A stretch of DNA of 64,000 nt from Ponticoccus alexandrii. Its GTDB lineage: Bacteria > Pseudomonadota > Alphaproteobacteria > Rhodobacterales > Rhodobacteraceae. This document shows, in pieces, positions 18,720 through 27,050 of the stretch. Numbering within the stretch: the first letter of the stretch is position 1; each line of letters starts with the position of its first letter. The stretch spans positions 1,736,001-1,800,000 of the forward strand of contig NZ_CP047166.1 of assembly GCF_016806125.1 (NCBI RefSeq), given 5' to 3'. The position numbers and the translations under genes are program-made. The notes beneath the pieces are model-generated. The model ran no database searches and had not been told where the DNA came from. It saw only the letters and a program-made list of their open reading frames with translations.

Positions 18720-19472
18720 ATGAAACGCTTTCTGATGACCACCGCCGTGGCCGCCCTTGTGCCGATGTATGCGATTGCACAGGAAGAGCCCGCCGACGGC
18801 ACTGTCCTGCCGACCGACGATCCGGCGGCGACCGCGCAGGCGGACACCGGCGCAGCCGTTGACCCGGCGGTCGAGACTGACGCCGACGTTGCGGACGCCG
18901 AAGCTGCCGATCCGATGGCGGAAGACGGTGAAAAGTCCGACATGGCCGACGCCGCCGACCCGATGGCAGAAGACGCCGATGCCGATGTGGCTGACGCTGA
19001 AGCCGCCGATCCGATGGCGGAAGACGCGGAAGATCCCGCCATGGCCGATGCCGCTGACCCGGCAGCCGACCCGATGGCCGGCGACTCCGACATGGCGGCA
19101 GCCGACGGTGGCATGGGCGGCTCGCTCGGCATTCAGGGCATGGTCCCGGTGAGCGCGATTTCGGGCGGTGTGGTCTACACCACCACCGTGGACTCGGCTG
19201 ACGCGAACTGGGAAGGCACCGCCTCTTACGATGCAGTCGGCGAGGGCTGGGAACGCATCGGCTCGATCCAGGACGTCGTGCTGTCCTCGGAAGGCAAGAT
19301 CGAAGGCATCGTTGCCGAAGTGGGCGGTTTCCTCGGCATCGGCGACAAATTCGTGATGCTTCCGACCACCGACTTCAAGCTGGTGCCGATTGACGAAGAC
19401 TCGTACGCCGTCGTGACGCCCTACACGACCGACCAGCTGACCGACATGGAAACCTACGATTCCACCATGTAA
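18720..19472 (+). CDS. Secreted PRC-barrel protein with an acidic ADPMAED repeat region
   Basis: The 250-residue protein has a signal peptide (MKRFLMTTAVAALVPMYAIA), then about 110 residues of Asp/Ala-rich low complexity containing the units ADAEAADPMAED and DMADAADPMAED, then a C-terminal PRC-barrel domain (WERIGSIQDVVLSSEGKIEG, VGGFLGIGDKFVML). PRC-barrels mediate protein or RNA contacts; the exported forms in Rhodobacteraceae have no established function. It stands alone, 93 bases after pgi, with a strong terminator behind it. Confidence 0.87.
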   Translation: MKRFLMTTAVAALVPMYAIAQEEPADGTVLPTDDPAATAQADTGAAVDPAVETDADVADAEAADPMAEDGEKSDMADAADPMAEDADADVADAEAADPMAEDAEDPAMADAADPAADPMAGDSDMAAADGGMGGSLGIQGMVPVSAISGGVVYTTTVDSADANWEGTASYDAVGEGWERIGSIQDVVLSSEGKIEGIVAEVGGFLGIGDKFVMLPTTDFKLVPIDEDSYAVVTPYTTDQLTDMETYDSTM

Positions 19473-19496
19473 CGGTCTGACAGGACTGAATCACAG

Positions 19497-19525
19497 GCGC
19501 CCGGACCCCGTGTCCGGGCGCTTTG
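19497..19525 (+). terminator. Rho-independent terminator after the PRC-barrel gene
   Basis: GCGCCCGGAC (19497-19506) pairs perfectly with GTCCGGGCGC (19512-19521) around a 5-base loop and is followed by TTTGT. Confidence 0.85.
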
Positions 19526-19559
19526 TCGTCTGGGAAGCCTATGCGGTGCCGCCGCCGTT

Positions 19560-19994
19560 TCAGGCCGTTCCGGCAGGAATGTCGAAACCCGGCTGGGCAA
19601 GGGTGAACCCCTCGAAGCGGAACCCCGGCGAGACGGTGCAGCTGACCAGCGACCAGCCCTGCGGGCAGGATGCGGCCTGCCAGTGACCTTCGGGAACGAT
19701 CAGCTGCGGTCGCGCGCCCGAGGCCAGATCCGGGCCAAGCGTGCTGTCCCGACGCGGCCCTTCGTTCGTGGCAGAGACCGACAGGGTGAGGGGCGAACCG
19801 GCATGGAAGTGCCAGATCTCTGTCGCATCGACCCGGTGCCAATGGCTGCGCTCGCCGCCCTTCAGCAGGAAATAGATGCAGGTTCCGGCGGGACGCTCGC
19901 CCGGCGCGGCCCCGGCGACCCAAGTCTGGCGGTAATGCCCGCCCTCGGGATGCGGTTCGAGATTCAGCAAGGCGATGATCTCGTCTGCGGTCAT
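19560..19994 (-). CDS. DUF985 cupin protein
   Basis: The 144-residue protein matches the DUF985 cupin family: NLEPHPEGGHYRQTW at the N-terminus, YFLLKGGERSHWHRVDATEIWHFHAG in two adjoining cupin strands with candidate metal ligands H, H and E, and VSPGFRFEGF near the end. The catalytic role is unknown. The start at 19994 begins the conserved domain; an upstream continuation overlaps the divergent muramidase gene. Confidence 0.9.
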   Translation of the reverse strand: MTADEIIALLNLEPHPEGGHYRQTWVAGAAPGERPAGTCIYFLLKGGERSHWHRVDATEIWHFHAGSPLTLSVSATNEGPRRDSTLGPDLASGARPQLIVPEGHWQAASCPQGWSLVSCTVSPGFRFEGFTLAQPGFDIPAGTA

Positions 19995-20077
19995 GGATCG
20001 CACGCTCCTCGGAGGATTGTTTAACATCGGGGCCGGATGCTCCGGCGCGTCGCAAACCGTCGAGCAGGAGCACAAGA

Positions 20078-20701
20078 ATGTCGACATTCCAGAACAGGGT
20101 CCGGCAGCTGGCCGGGCAGATCGTTGCCCGCGAGGGCGGATATGTCAACGACCCGGACGATCCCGGCGGCGCCACCAAGCACGGCGTCACGATCCACACC
20201 ATGCGCAGGCTGGGGCTGGATCTGGACGGCGACGGCGACGTGGATTCCGAGGACGTCAAGCAGCTGGGGCACGAGCAGGCGGTCGAGATCTTCCTGACCC
20301 ACTACTTCCTGCGCCCCCGCATCGCGGAACTGCCCGAGGCGCTGCACGCAACCGTCTTCGACATGTATGTGAACGCGGGCACCAACGCGGTGAAGATCCT
20401 TCAGCGCCTGCTGAACCAGATGGCAGAGCGCGTGGCGGTGGACGGGGTCATCGGGCCGCAGACCATCGGCGCGGCGGCGCGGGCCTATGCCAAGGCGCCC
20501 GACCACCTGGCCGACGCCTACGGGATCGCGCGGCGCAACTACTACTTCGCGCTGGCCGACCAGCGCCCGGCCTCGCGCAAATACGCGCACAGCCGCGCGG
20601 GCGGCAAGGGCGGCTGGATCCGGCGCGCCGAAGAGTTCATCGCGCCGCGTTATCACCTGACCGAGGCGCAGTTTCAGGCGAGGGTCGCGGCATGGGGCTG
20701 A
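20078..20701 (+). CDS. Holin-associated N-acetylmuramidase (glycoside hydrolase 108)
   Basis: The 207-residue lysozyme-like enzyme has the GH108 N-terminal block with the catalytic glutamate in EGGYVNDPDDPGGATKHGVT, and the C-terminal peptidoglycan-binding part GVIGPQTIGAAARAYAK. It cuts the glycan backbone of peptidoglycan. GGAGC precedes the ATG. The holin gene overlaps its end by 10 bases. No phage structural gene is nearby, so this is a chromosomal lysis-type pair; in Rhodobacter the gene transfer agent uses such an unlinked endolysin/holin pair. Confidence 0.88.
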   Translation: MSTFQNRVRQLAGQIVAREGGYVNDPDDPGGATKHGVTIHTMRRLGLDLDGDGDVDSEDVKQLGHEQAVEIFLTHYFLRPRIAELPEALHATVFDMYVNAGTNAVKILQRLLNQMAERVAVDGVIGPQTIGAAARAYAKAPDHLADAYGIARRNYYFALADQRPASRKYAHSRAGGKGGWIRRAEEFIAPRYHLTEAQFQARVAAWG

Positions 20702-21258
20702 TCGAGAGAATTCTGGGTGTGGTCTTCGGATCGGGGCGCAACTTGATCGCCGAGACGGCAGAGGTCTTCCGCGTCAACGCCGAGAACGAGGCCGGGCGCG
20801 GGCAGGCGATGCAATCCGCCGCGCTGGCGCAGTTCTCCAGTGAGTTCAAGGTGGTGCGCCGGGGGGTGTTCGACCGCCTGATGGACGCGCTGAACCGCAT
20901 CCCGCGCCCGGCCATGGCGCTGGGAACGCTGGGGTTGTTCGTGGCGGCCATGGTTGATCCGATCTGGTTCGCCGCGCGCATGACCGGCATCGCGCTGGTG
21001 CCGGACCCGCTGTGGTGGCTTCTGGCGGCCATCGTCAGCTTCTACTTCGGCGCCCGGCATCAGGCGAAGGGACAGGACTTCCAGCGCGATCTGGCCGCTA
21101 CGATGGCGGCGGTGCCGCAGGTCGTGCAAACGGTCCGCGCGGTCGAGGCCCTGCGCGATGACGCGCCCGAGGCGGGGGCGCTGCCCGGCCCGGTGGGTGA
21201 GATGCCGGCCGACAATCCCGCGCTGCGCGACTGGCAGGCGGCGCGCAACGCGGCCTGA
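20692..21258 (+). CDS. Holin family protein (3TM-holin type)
   Basis: The 188-residue protein starts at 20692, overlapping the muramidase by 10 bases. A cytoplasmic-looking N-terminus is followed by hydrophobic helices around AMALGTLGLFVAAMVDPIWF and PLWWLLAAIVSFYFG, and then a charged C-terminal tail. This matches the roseobacter holin that accompanies the GH108 muramidase. It would form membrane lesions releasing the muramidase. Confidence 0.85.
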   Translation: MGLIERILGVVFGSGRNLIAETAEVFRVNAENEAGRGQAMQSAALAQFSSEFKVVRRGVFDRLMDALNRIPRPAMALGTLGLFVAAMVDPIWFAARMTGIALVPDPLWWLLAAIVSFYFGARHQAKGQDFQRDLAATMAAVPQVVQTVRAVEALRDDAPEAGALPGPVGEMPADNPALRDWQAARNAA

Positions 21259-21282
21259 TGCGCACCCCTATGACGTGATCCG

Positions 21283-21316
21283 GCGCCCTCGCGAAACACC
21301 GCGGGGGCGTCTTTTC
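21283..21316 (+). terminator. Terminator after the holin gene
   Basis: GCGCCCTCGCG (21283-21293) pairs imperfectly with CGCGGGGGCG (21300-21309) and is followed by TCTTTTC. Confidence 0.65.
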
Positions 21317-21448
21317 ATGAGCGCGGCGGTCCGGTGCGCGGGTGACAGATGCCACGACATGTCCCAATGTCTGCCGGTCACCCGCCAAACAGCGCCCGTG
21401 TCACAAGGCGCCGCGTCCCGGCCGTCGGTGACCCGTCAGGGGCGCGGC

Positions 21449-22448
21449 CTACCGGTCGAGAGCCGTGCGCAGACGCTTGGCGATGCCGCCATGGATGCGC
21501 GCGCGGGCGGCGGCCTCGGTGTCGCACAGGGTGGCATCGGCCCCGTCTTCCGCCAGAATGAAGGTGCCCTTCGGCGTGCAGACAGGGAAGGCGTCGTAGA
21601 TCGTCGCGGTTCCGATTACCGCCTGCGGCACCCCGGCCTCGGCGACCTGCGGGTGTTCCGGGGCGCCAAGCCAGATCACCCGGATCTTCGTGGCTTGTTC
21701 TGTCAGGCTGGGGGCCCGGAAGACATCCGCATACTCCGGATCGATGGCGATGACGGTTCCGATCCCGGGGTCGCGATGCGCGCGCTCCAGCATCCCGCGA
21801 TCAACCTCGGCCAAAGAGACGCCCCGCGCCCTGAACCACCCGCAATCCGGGTCCTCGGTCTTGGTGGCGCAGGCCGAAACAAAGGCATCGGCGTCGAACC
21901 CGCCGCCGCCCAATGCCAGAGCGGCGGTGCCGCCAAGCGTATGTCCCGCAACGGCGATCCACGCCGGATCGACAATCGCGGACAGGGCCGGGTCCTGCCG
22001 AACCCGGTCCAACGTGCGCGACACATCCTGCGCGCGCTGCCAGATCTCGTGCACGGCACTGGCGGCGATGTCCGGGCGCGGGCCGTTCACTTCGACCACG
22101 ACAAAGCCTTTTTTCGGCGAGCCGACCGCTCAGCCAGGCCCCGGAAACCGCCGCCGCCCGCAACCCGCCGTGCGAGAGCAGCACAAGGGGGTACTGCCCC
22201 GGTGCCATGGCCGCATCGCGATGGGCCGGTTGTCCCACGAAAACCGCATTGCCGCCGACCTCTTCCACGGTCCCGCCGCCCTCGGCAGGATAGCAGACCG
22301 ACAGCGACAGGCGGCGCGCGTCATCGCCGCTGTCGGCGGCAAGCGTCTGCACCCCGACAGTCGAGTCGGCCAGGCAGGGCGGGGCGAGGAGAAGGGCCAG
22401 CAGAAGGCCGGAGAGGGCATGGGCATGGGGTCCGTGCCTGTTCTGCAA
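21449..22448 (-). pseudogene. Secreted alpha/beta hydrolase interrupted by a one-base frameshift
   Basis: Two overlapping frames together make one dienelactone-hydrolase/PAF-acetylhydrolase-like protein of about 332 residues. The first frame (TTG start near 22448) encodes a signal peptide (LSGLLLALLLAPPCLA) and the strand/turn PLVLLSHGG. At a run of six T on the plus strand (22109-22114) the frame breaks: five would restore AEKGFVVVEVNGP. The second frame encodes the nucleophile region IAVAGHTLGGTAALAL and the C-terminus. In GHTLGG the usual nucleophile serine of GHSxGG is replaced by threonine. Either a real indel or a homopolymer base-call error explains the break. Confidence 0.78.
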
Positions 22449-22467
22449 GGCATTCTGCCGGGGTCGA

Positions 22468-22878
22468 TTATGCCCGGCCTCGGGTTGCGGTGCGAGAGGC
22501 GAAGTGCATCAGGCGCTTGAACCTCGGGCACTCCATATGGCTTTCGGCGGGGCACTCGGCCACGTGGCGCAGGGCGTCGCGCAGCCGCGTCAGGTCGCGG
22601 ATCTGCTCGTCCAGCGCATCGGCGCGCAGGCGCAGCTCTGCCCGGGGCAATTGCGGCGTTCCGTCGGTGGCGAACATGCCCTTGATGTCGTCCAGCGAAA
22701 ACCCGGCCATCTTGCCCAGCGAAATAAGCGCCAGCTGGGTGAGGGCCTGCGTATCGAACTGCCGCCGCAACCCATGCCGCCCGACCGACCGGAGCAGGCC
22801 GATTTCCTCGTAGTAGCGCAGCGTCGAGGGGGCGACACCGCTTTGTTGCGACAGGACACCGATATCGAGCAGTTTCAC
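22468..22878 (-). CDS. MerR-family transcriptional regulator
   Basis: A GTG start at 22878 gives 136 residues beginning VKLLDIGVLSQQSGVAPSTL, the MerR winged-helix; an ATG further upstream at 22920 would place the coding start upstream of the operator. The dimerisation helix follows (LRADALDEQIRDLTRLRDAL). Two cysteines sit in CPAESHMECPRF near the C-terminus, which does not match the [2Fe-2S] cluster motif of SoxR. It is divergent from an MFS exporter and its operator overlaps both promoters, so it most likely controls the exporter in response to a small molecule, metal or redox signal. Confidence 0.85.
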   Translation of the reverse strand: MKLLDIGVLSQQSGVAPSTLRYYEEIGLLRSVGRHGLRRQFDTQALTQLALISLGKMAGFSLDDIKGMFATDGTPQLPRAELRLRADALDEQIRDLTRLRDALRHVAECPAESHMECPRFKRLMHFASRTATRGRA

Positions 22879-22880
22879 GC

Positions 22881-22911
22881 TTGACCTCAAGTTGACTTGA
22901 AGTGGCAGGGT
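22881..22911 (+). promoter_or_regulatory. MerR-type promoter with a SoxR-box-like operator
   Basis: An inverted repeat ACCTCAAGTTGACTTGAAGT (22884-22903) closely resembles the SoxR box CCTCAAGTTAACTTGAGG. It sits in a TTGACC (22881-22886) - 19 bp - CAGGGT (22906-22911) promoter for the MFS gene. The over-long 19 bp spacer is characteristic of promoters activated by MerR-family regulators through DNA untwisting. Confidence 0.7.
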
Positions 22912-22946
22912 AGCCGTCACCCTCCGTCAACGCAAGAGACCGCATC

Positions 22947-24362
22947 ATGACCGACACCCCCTCACAGCGCGCGCCGCTTCCCGTCCTGGTGGCGCTGGCC
23001 GCCGCTTCGCTGACCGCCTCGCTGGGGATCAGCATCGCCTCGGTCTTGCTGCCGACGCTGACCCGCAGCTTCGGCGTCACCGTGTCAGAGGCGCAATGGG
23101 TCGTGCTGGCCTATCTGATGGCGGTGACGGTCACCATCGTGTCGGCCGGGCGGCTCGGCGACCTGTTCGGTCTTCGCCGGGTGATGATCCTTGGCCTGAT
23201 CGCCTTCATCGCCGCCTCGGCCCTGAGCGCGATGGCCCCCAGCCTTGGCCTGCTGATCCTCGGGCGTGTGGTGCAGGGCGTGGGTGGGGCGATCCTGATC
23301 GCGCTTCCGATGTCGATCGCCCGCGACATGGTGCCGTCCGGGCAGCTTGGCACGGCCATGGGCCTGCTGGGCACCACCTCTGCCGCCGGAACCGCGCTGG
23401 GACCATCGCTGGGCGGTCTTGTGCTGGCCGTCAGCGACTGGCGGATGGCCTTCTGGCTTCTCGCCGGGTTCGCCGCAGCGGCGCTGGGTCTGGCCTTGCT
23501 GGCGATCCGGCGCGACGACACGCGGGGCCGGGTGCCGGTCAGGGCGCTGGACCTGCCCGGAACCGCCATGCTGATCGTGGTGCTTGTGGCCTATTCCCTT
23601 GCCACAAGCGGCGGTGCTACGGGTGTTGCGCTGTCACCCTCGGTGCTTGGGGCGGCCGCGCTGGCGGCGGCGGCGCTGTTCGTGGCCGTCGAGACCCGCG
23701 CAAGCGCGCCGCTGGTGCCGATGGCGGTGCTTCTGGACAGGAAGACGGGCGCTGGTTTTGCCATGAACGTGCTTGTCGGCACCGTCATGATGGCGACGCT
23801 GGTCGTCGGCCCGTTCTTCCTGACCTTCTCGCTTGGGCTGGGCGAGGCCATGGTCGGTCTGGTTCTGGCCGTCGGGCCGGTTGTCGGGGCGCTTGTGGGT
23901 GTGCCTGCGGGGCGGCTGACGGATCGCTACGGCGCGCGGCGGGTGATGCTTGCCGGGCTGGCGCAGTCCATGCTGGGCCTGCTCTGCCTTGCGGTCCTGC
24001 CGCGCCAGTTCGGTCTTGGCGGCTATGTCGGCGCGCTGATCGTGCTGACCCCTGCCTTCCAGATGTTCCTGGCCGCCAACAATACCGCGGTCATGGCGGG
24101 GGCCTCGCAAGAGCAGCGCGGGCGCCTGTCCGGTCTTCTGGGCCTGTCCCGCAACCTTGGCCTGATGACCGGCGCCTCGGCGATGTCCACCCTGTTCGTG
24201 GCCGTCATGGGGACTGGGGACGCGGCACAGGCCCGGATCGAGGATGTCTCGCGCGCCTTCTCGGCAACCTTTGCCACCGCCGCCGGTCTGGCCATGCTCG
24301 CCCTTTGTGTTGCGCTCTGGAGCGGCCACAGGCCGCAGAAGGCAGCACGGGGCGCGGCCTGA
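22947..24362 (+). CDS. MFS exporter, DHA2-like
   Basis: The 471-residue protein has 12-14 hydrophobic helices and the MFS motif A (GRLGDLFGLRRVM) after helix 2, with motif C-type sequence GTALGPSLGG, which marks drug/H+ antiporters. It would pump drugs or toxic metabolites from the cytoplasm. The divergent MerR gene and the shared operator suggest inducible expression. Some DHA2 members export acids or signalling molecules, so the substrate is open. Confidence 0.9.
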   Translation: MTDTPSQRAPLPVLVALAAASLTASLGISIASVLLPTLTRSFGVTVSEAQWVVLAYLMAVTVTIVSAGRLGDLFGLRRVMILGLIAFIAASALSAMAPSLGLLILGRVVQGVGGAILIALPMSIARDMVPSGQLGTAMGLLGTTSAAGTALGPSLGGLVLAVSDWRMAFWLLAGFAAAALGLALLAIRRDDTRGRVPVRALDLPGTAMLIVVLVAYSLATSGGATGVALSPSVLGAAALAAAALFVAVETRASAPLVPMAVLLDRKTGAGFAMNVLVGTVMMATLVVGPFFLTFSLGLGEAMVGLVLAVGPVVGALVGVPAGRLTDRYGARRVMLAGLAQSMLGLLCLAVLPRQFGLGGYVGALIVLTPAFQMFLAANNTAVMAGASQEQRGRLSGLLGLSRNLGLMTGASAMSTLFVAVMGTGDAAQARIEDVSRAFSATFATAAGLAMLALCVALWSGHRPQKAARGAA

Positions 24363-24506
24363 GGAGACAAGCGCGGCGGGCGCCTGCCCGGAAGAGCGGG
24401 CCGGGCTATGGCCCGGTCGCCGCAGGCCCGCGTGTTGCGACAAAGTGATCGGCGCCGCGACCATTCGGTGATTGGCGCGTTCGCCTGTGCGGCCTATAAC
24501 CGGGGC

Positions 24507-26474
24507 ATGATCACAGAACTCGGCCATTTCGCGCTTGTCCTCGCCTTTCTCGTCTCCATCATCCAGATGGTCGTGCCCCTGATCGGCGCGCACAAACGCT
24601 GGCCCGGCTGGATGGCCGTGGCCGAACCGGCGGCCACGGCGCAATTCCTGCTGGTCGCGGCCAGCTTCGCGGCGCTGACCTATGCCTTCGTGACCTCGGA
24701 TTTCTCGCTGCGGCTGGTGGTTCTGAACAGCCATTCCGCCAAGCCGATGCTCTACAAGATCTCGGGCGTCTGGGGGAATCACGAGGGGTCGATGCTGCTT
24801 TGGGTGCTGATCCTCGCGCTGTTCGGCGCCATGGCGGCCTGGTTCGGGGGCAACCTGCCGCCGACGCTGCGGGCGCGGGTGCTGGCGGTGCAATCCTCGG
24901 TCGCGGCGGCCTTCTTCGCCTTTATCCTCTTTACCTCGAACCCCTTCATGCGGCTGGGCGAGCCGCCCTTCGACGGGCAGGACCTGAACCCGCTCTTGCA
25001 GGACCCGGGCCTCGCCTTCCATCCGCCCTTCCTCTACCTCGGTTACGTGGGCCTCTCGATCTGCTTCAGCTTTGCGGTTGCCGCGCTGATCGAGGGCCGG
25101 GTGGACGCGGCATGGGGCCGCTGGGTCCGGCCATGGACGCTGGTCAGCTGGGTCTTCCTGACCATCGGCATCGGGCTGGGGTCGTGGTGGGCCTACTACG
25201 AGCTTGGCTGGGGCGGCTTCTGGTTCTGGGACCCGGTGGAGAACGCGTCCTTCATGCCGTGGCTCTTCGCCGCCGCGCTGCTGCATTCCGCCATCGTGGT
25301 CGAGAAACGCGAGGCGCTGAAAAGCTGGACCGTGCTGCTGGCCATCCTCGCCTTCGGCTTCTCGCTGATCGGCACCTTTATCGTGCGCTCGGGCGTGCTG
25401 ACCTCGGTCCATGCCTTTGCCAACGACCCCGAGCGGGGCCTCTTCATCCTGATGATCCTCGTCTTCTTCACCGGCGGCGCGCTGACCCTTTTCGCCGCGC
25501 GGGCGCAGACGATGGAAGCCAAGGGCGTCTTCGGCGTCGTCAGCCGCGAAAGCGGGCTGGTGCTGAACAATATCCTGCTGGCGGTTTCGTCGCTGGTGGT
25601 CTTCGTCGGCACAATCTGGCCGCTGGTGGCCGAGATGGCCTTCGACCGGAAGCTCTCGGTCGGGCCGCCCTTCTTCAACATGGCCTTCACGCCCTTCATG
25701 GTGGTGCTTGGCATCGTCCTTCCGGTGGCCGCGATGCTCAGCTGGAAACGGGCAAAGCCGGGCCGCGTGCTGCGGCAGCTGGCGCCGGCCTTCGGCCTGG
25801 CGGTGGCGCTGGCGGGGCTGGTCTGGGCGATGCAGACCGGGCGTTCGCTGATGGGGCCGGTCGGTGTCTTCCTTGGCACCTGGCTGGTGACTGGCGCGGT
25901 CACCGACCTGATCGGGCGCACCGGCCAGACACGCGACCTGTCGCGGCTGCTGCGCCTGCCGCGCGCCGAGTGGGGCAAGGCGGTGGCGCATGGAGGTCTG
26001 GGCATCACCATGCTGGGCGTTGCCGGGCTGATGGCCTGGCAGCAAGAGGACATCCGCGTCGCGCAGCTGGGCGAAGCCTACGACGTGGGCGCCTATACCC
26101 TGCGGCTGGATGACGTGCAGCGGGTGCAGGGGCCGAACTACAATTCGACCATGGCGACCGTCACGTTGATGCAGGCGGGCCGCGAGATCGCGACACTGCA
26201 CCCTGAAAAGCGCAACTATCCGGTGGCGCAGATGCCCACGACAGAGGCGGCCATCGACTACCGATTCCTGCGCGATGTCTACGTGGTCATCGGCGATCCG
26301 CAGCAGGACGGTGGCTGGGTCATGCGGACCTATATCAAGCCTCTGGCCAACTGGATCTGGGGCGGCTCCATCCTGATGGCGCTCGGTGGGTTTCTCAGCC
26401 TGTCGGACCGGCGCTACCGTGTCGCCGCTGGCGCCCGAAAGAGCGCCCCGGCGCAGGGGGTGCCCGCGGAATGA
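24507..26474 (+). CDS. ccmF: Cytochrome c-type biogenesis heme lyase subunit CcmF
   Basis: The 655-residue integral membrane protein carries the heme-handling WWD domain (WGGFWFWDPVENASFMPW) and the conserved ISGVWGNHEGSMLLW, HPPFLYLGYVG and GTFIVRSGVLTSVHAFA segments. CcmF with CcmH attaches heme to the CxxCH motif of apocytochromes in the periplasm. The ATG at 24507 is chosen because upstream residues look non-coding. It overlaps ccmH by 4 bases. Other ccm genes are not adjacent in this window. Confidence 0.95.
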   Translation: MITELGHFALVLAFLVSIIQMVVPLIGAHKRWPGWMAVAEPAATAQFLLVAASFAALTYAFVTSDFSLRLVVLNSHSAKPMLYKISGVWGNHEGSMLLWVLILALFGAMAAWFGGNLPPTLRARVLAVQSSVAAAFFAFILFTSNPFMRLGEPPFDGQDLNPLLQDPGLAFHPPFLYLGYVGLSICFSFAVAALIEGRVDAAWGRWVRPWTLVSWVFLTIGIGLGSWWAYYELGWGGFWFWDPVENASFMPWLFAAALLHSAIVVEKREALKSWTVLLAILAFGFSLIGTFIVRSGVLTSVHAFANDPERGLFILMILVFFTGGALTLFAARAQTMEAKGVFGVVSRESGLVLNNILLAVSSLVVFVGTIWPLVAEMAFDRKLSVGPPFFNMAFTPFMVVLGIVLPVAAMLSWKRAKPGRVLRQLAPAFGLAVALAGLVWAMQTGRSLMGPVGVFLGTWLVTGAVTDLIGRTGQTRDLSRLLRLPRAEWGKAVAHGGLGITMLGVAGLMAWQQEDIRVAQLGEAYDVGAYTLRLDDVQRVQGPNYNSTMATVTLMQAGREIATLHPEKRNYPVAQMPTTEAAIDYRFLRDVYVVIGDPQQDGGWVMRTYIKPLANWIWGGSILMALGGFLSLSDRRYRVAAGARKSAPAQGVPAE

Positions 26475-26959
26475 CCCGGCTGCTGCGCCCGTGGCGGGGC
26501 ACCCCGTCGACCCTCCTTGCCGCGCTTTTCGCGCTGATCGCCACCGTTGCGCTGGCGGTCCAGCCCGACGAGGTTCTGGACGATCCGGCGCTGGAAGCGC
26601 GCGCCCGCGACATCAGCGCGGGCCTGCGCTGCCTCGTCTGTCAGAACGAAAGCATCGACGAAAGCAATGCCTCTCTGGCCCGCGACCTGCGCCTGCTGGT
26701 GCGCGAGCGGTTGGTGGCCGGTGACAGCAACGAAGAGGCGGTCGATTTCATCGTGGCCCGCTACGGCGAGTTCGTGCTTCTGCGGCCCAGCACCGGCGGC
26801 TGGAACTGGCTGCTCTGGGCCGCCGGTCCCTTGCTCTTCCTCGCCGCGCTGATGGTGGCGGTGCTTTACGTGCGCCGCCGGGCCAGCGCGCAGCCCCTTA
26901 CCGAAGAGGGCCTGAACGAGGCGGAACGGAAACGGCTCGAAGAGCTGCTGAAGGGCTGA
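26471..26959 (+). CDS. ccmH: Cytochrome c-type biogenesis protein CcmH
   Basis: The 162-residue membrane-anchored thiol-oxidoreductase reduces or presents apocytochrome c cysteines for heme ligation. The redox motif LRCLVCQN (CxxC variant LRCxxCQ) and the following ESIDESNASLARDLR are typical. An N-terminal signal/anchor and a C-terminal helix (LLWAAGPLLFLAALMVAVLY) place the active domain in the periplasm. Translationally coupled to ccmF. Confidence 0.95.
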   Translation: MTRLLRPWRGTPSTLLAALFALIATVALAVQPDEVLDDPALEARARDISAGLRCLVCQNESIDESNASLARDLRLLVRERLVAGDSNEEAVDFIVARYGEFVLLRPSTGGWNWLLWAAGPLLFLAALMVAVLYVRRRASAQPLTEEGLNEAERKRLEELLKG

Positions 26960-27050
26960 CACGGGCCACCGGCCCGTGACGCCGCGTTTCGCTTTGCCAT
27001 TCCCCCGTGCGCGGTGTTTCATGCCCGCAAGACAAGGGGAGGGCGCCTGA

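Noticed and set aside
20078-21258. Muramidase and holin as a prophage remnant
   Set aside because: No integrase, repressor, packaging or structural fragments lie around them; they fit a chromosomal lysis cassette better.
22105-22118. Programmed -1 frameshifting at the A6G run in the hydrolase gene
   Set aside because: The heptamer A AAA AAG is present on the minus strand, but its phase is wrong: the upstream frame reads GAA AAA AGG, and reaching the downstream frame needs +1, not -1.
22468-22878. Calling the MerR regulator SoxR because of the operator
   Set aside because: The four-cysteine [2Fe-2S] motif of SoxR is absent; only two cysteines in CPAESHMECP are present.
23634-26201. 855-codon minus-strand frame antisense to the MFS gene and ccmF
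   Set aside because: Composition (His/Arg/Gln-rich) is that of an antisense shadow, and both plus-strand genes are secure.
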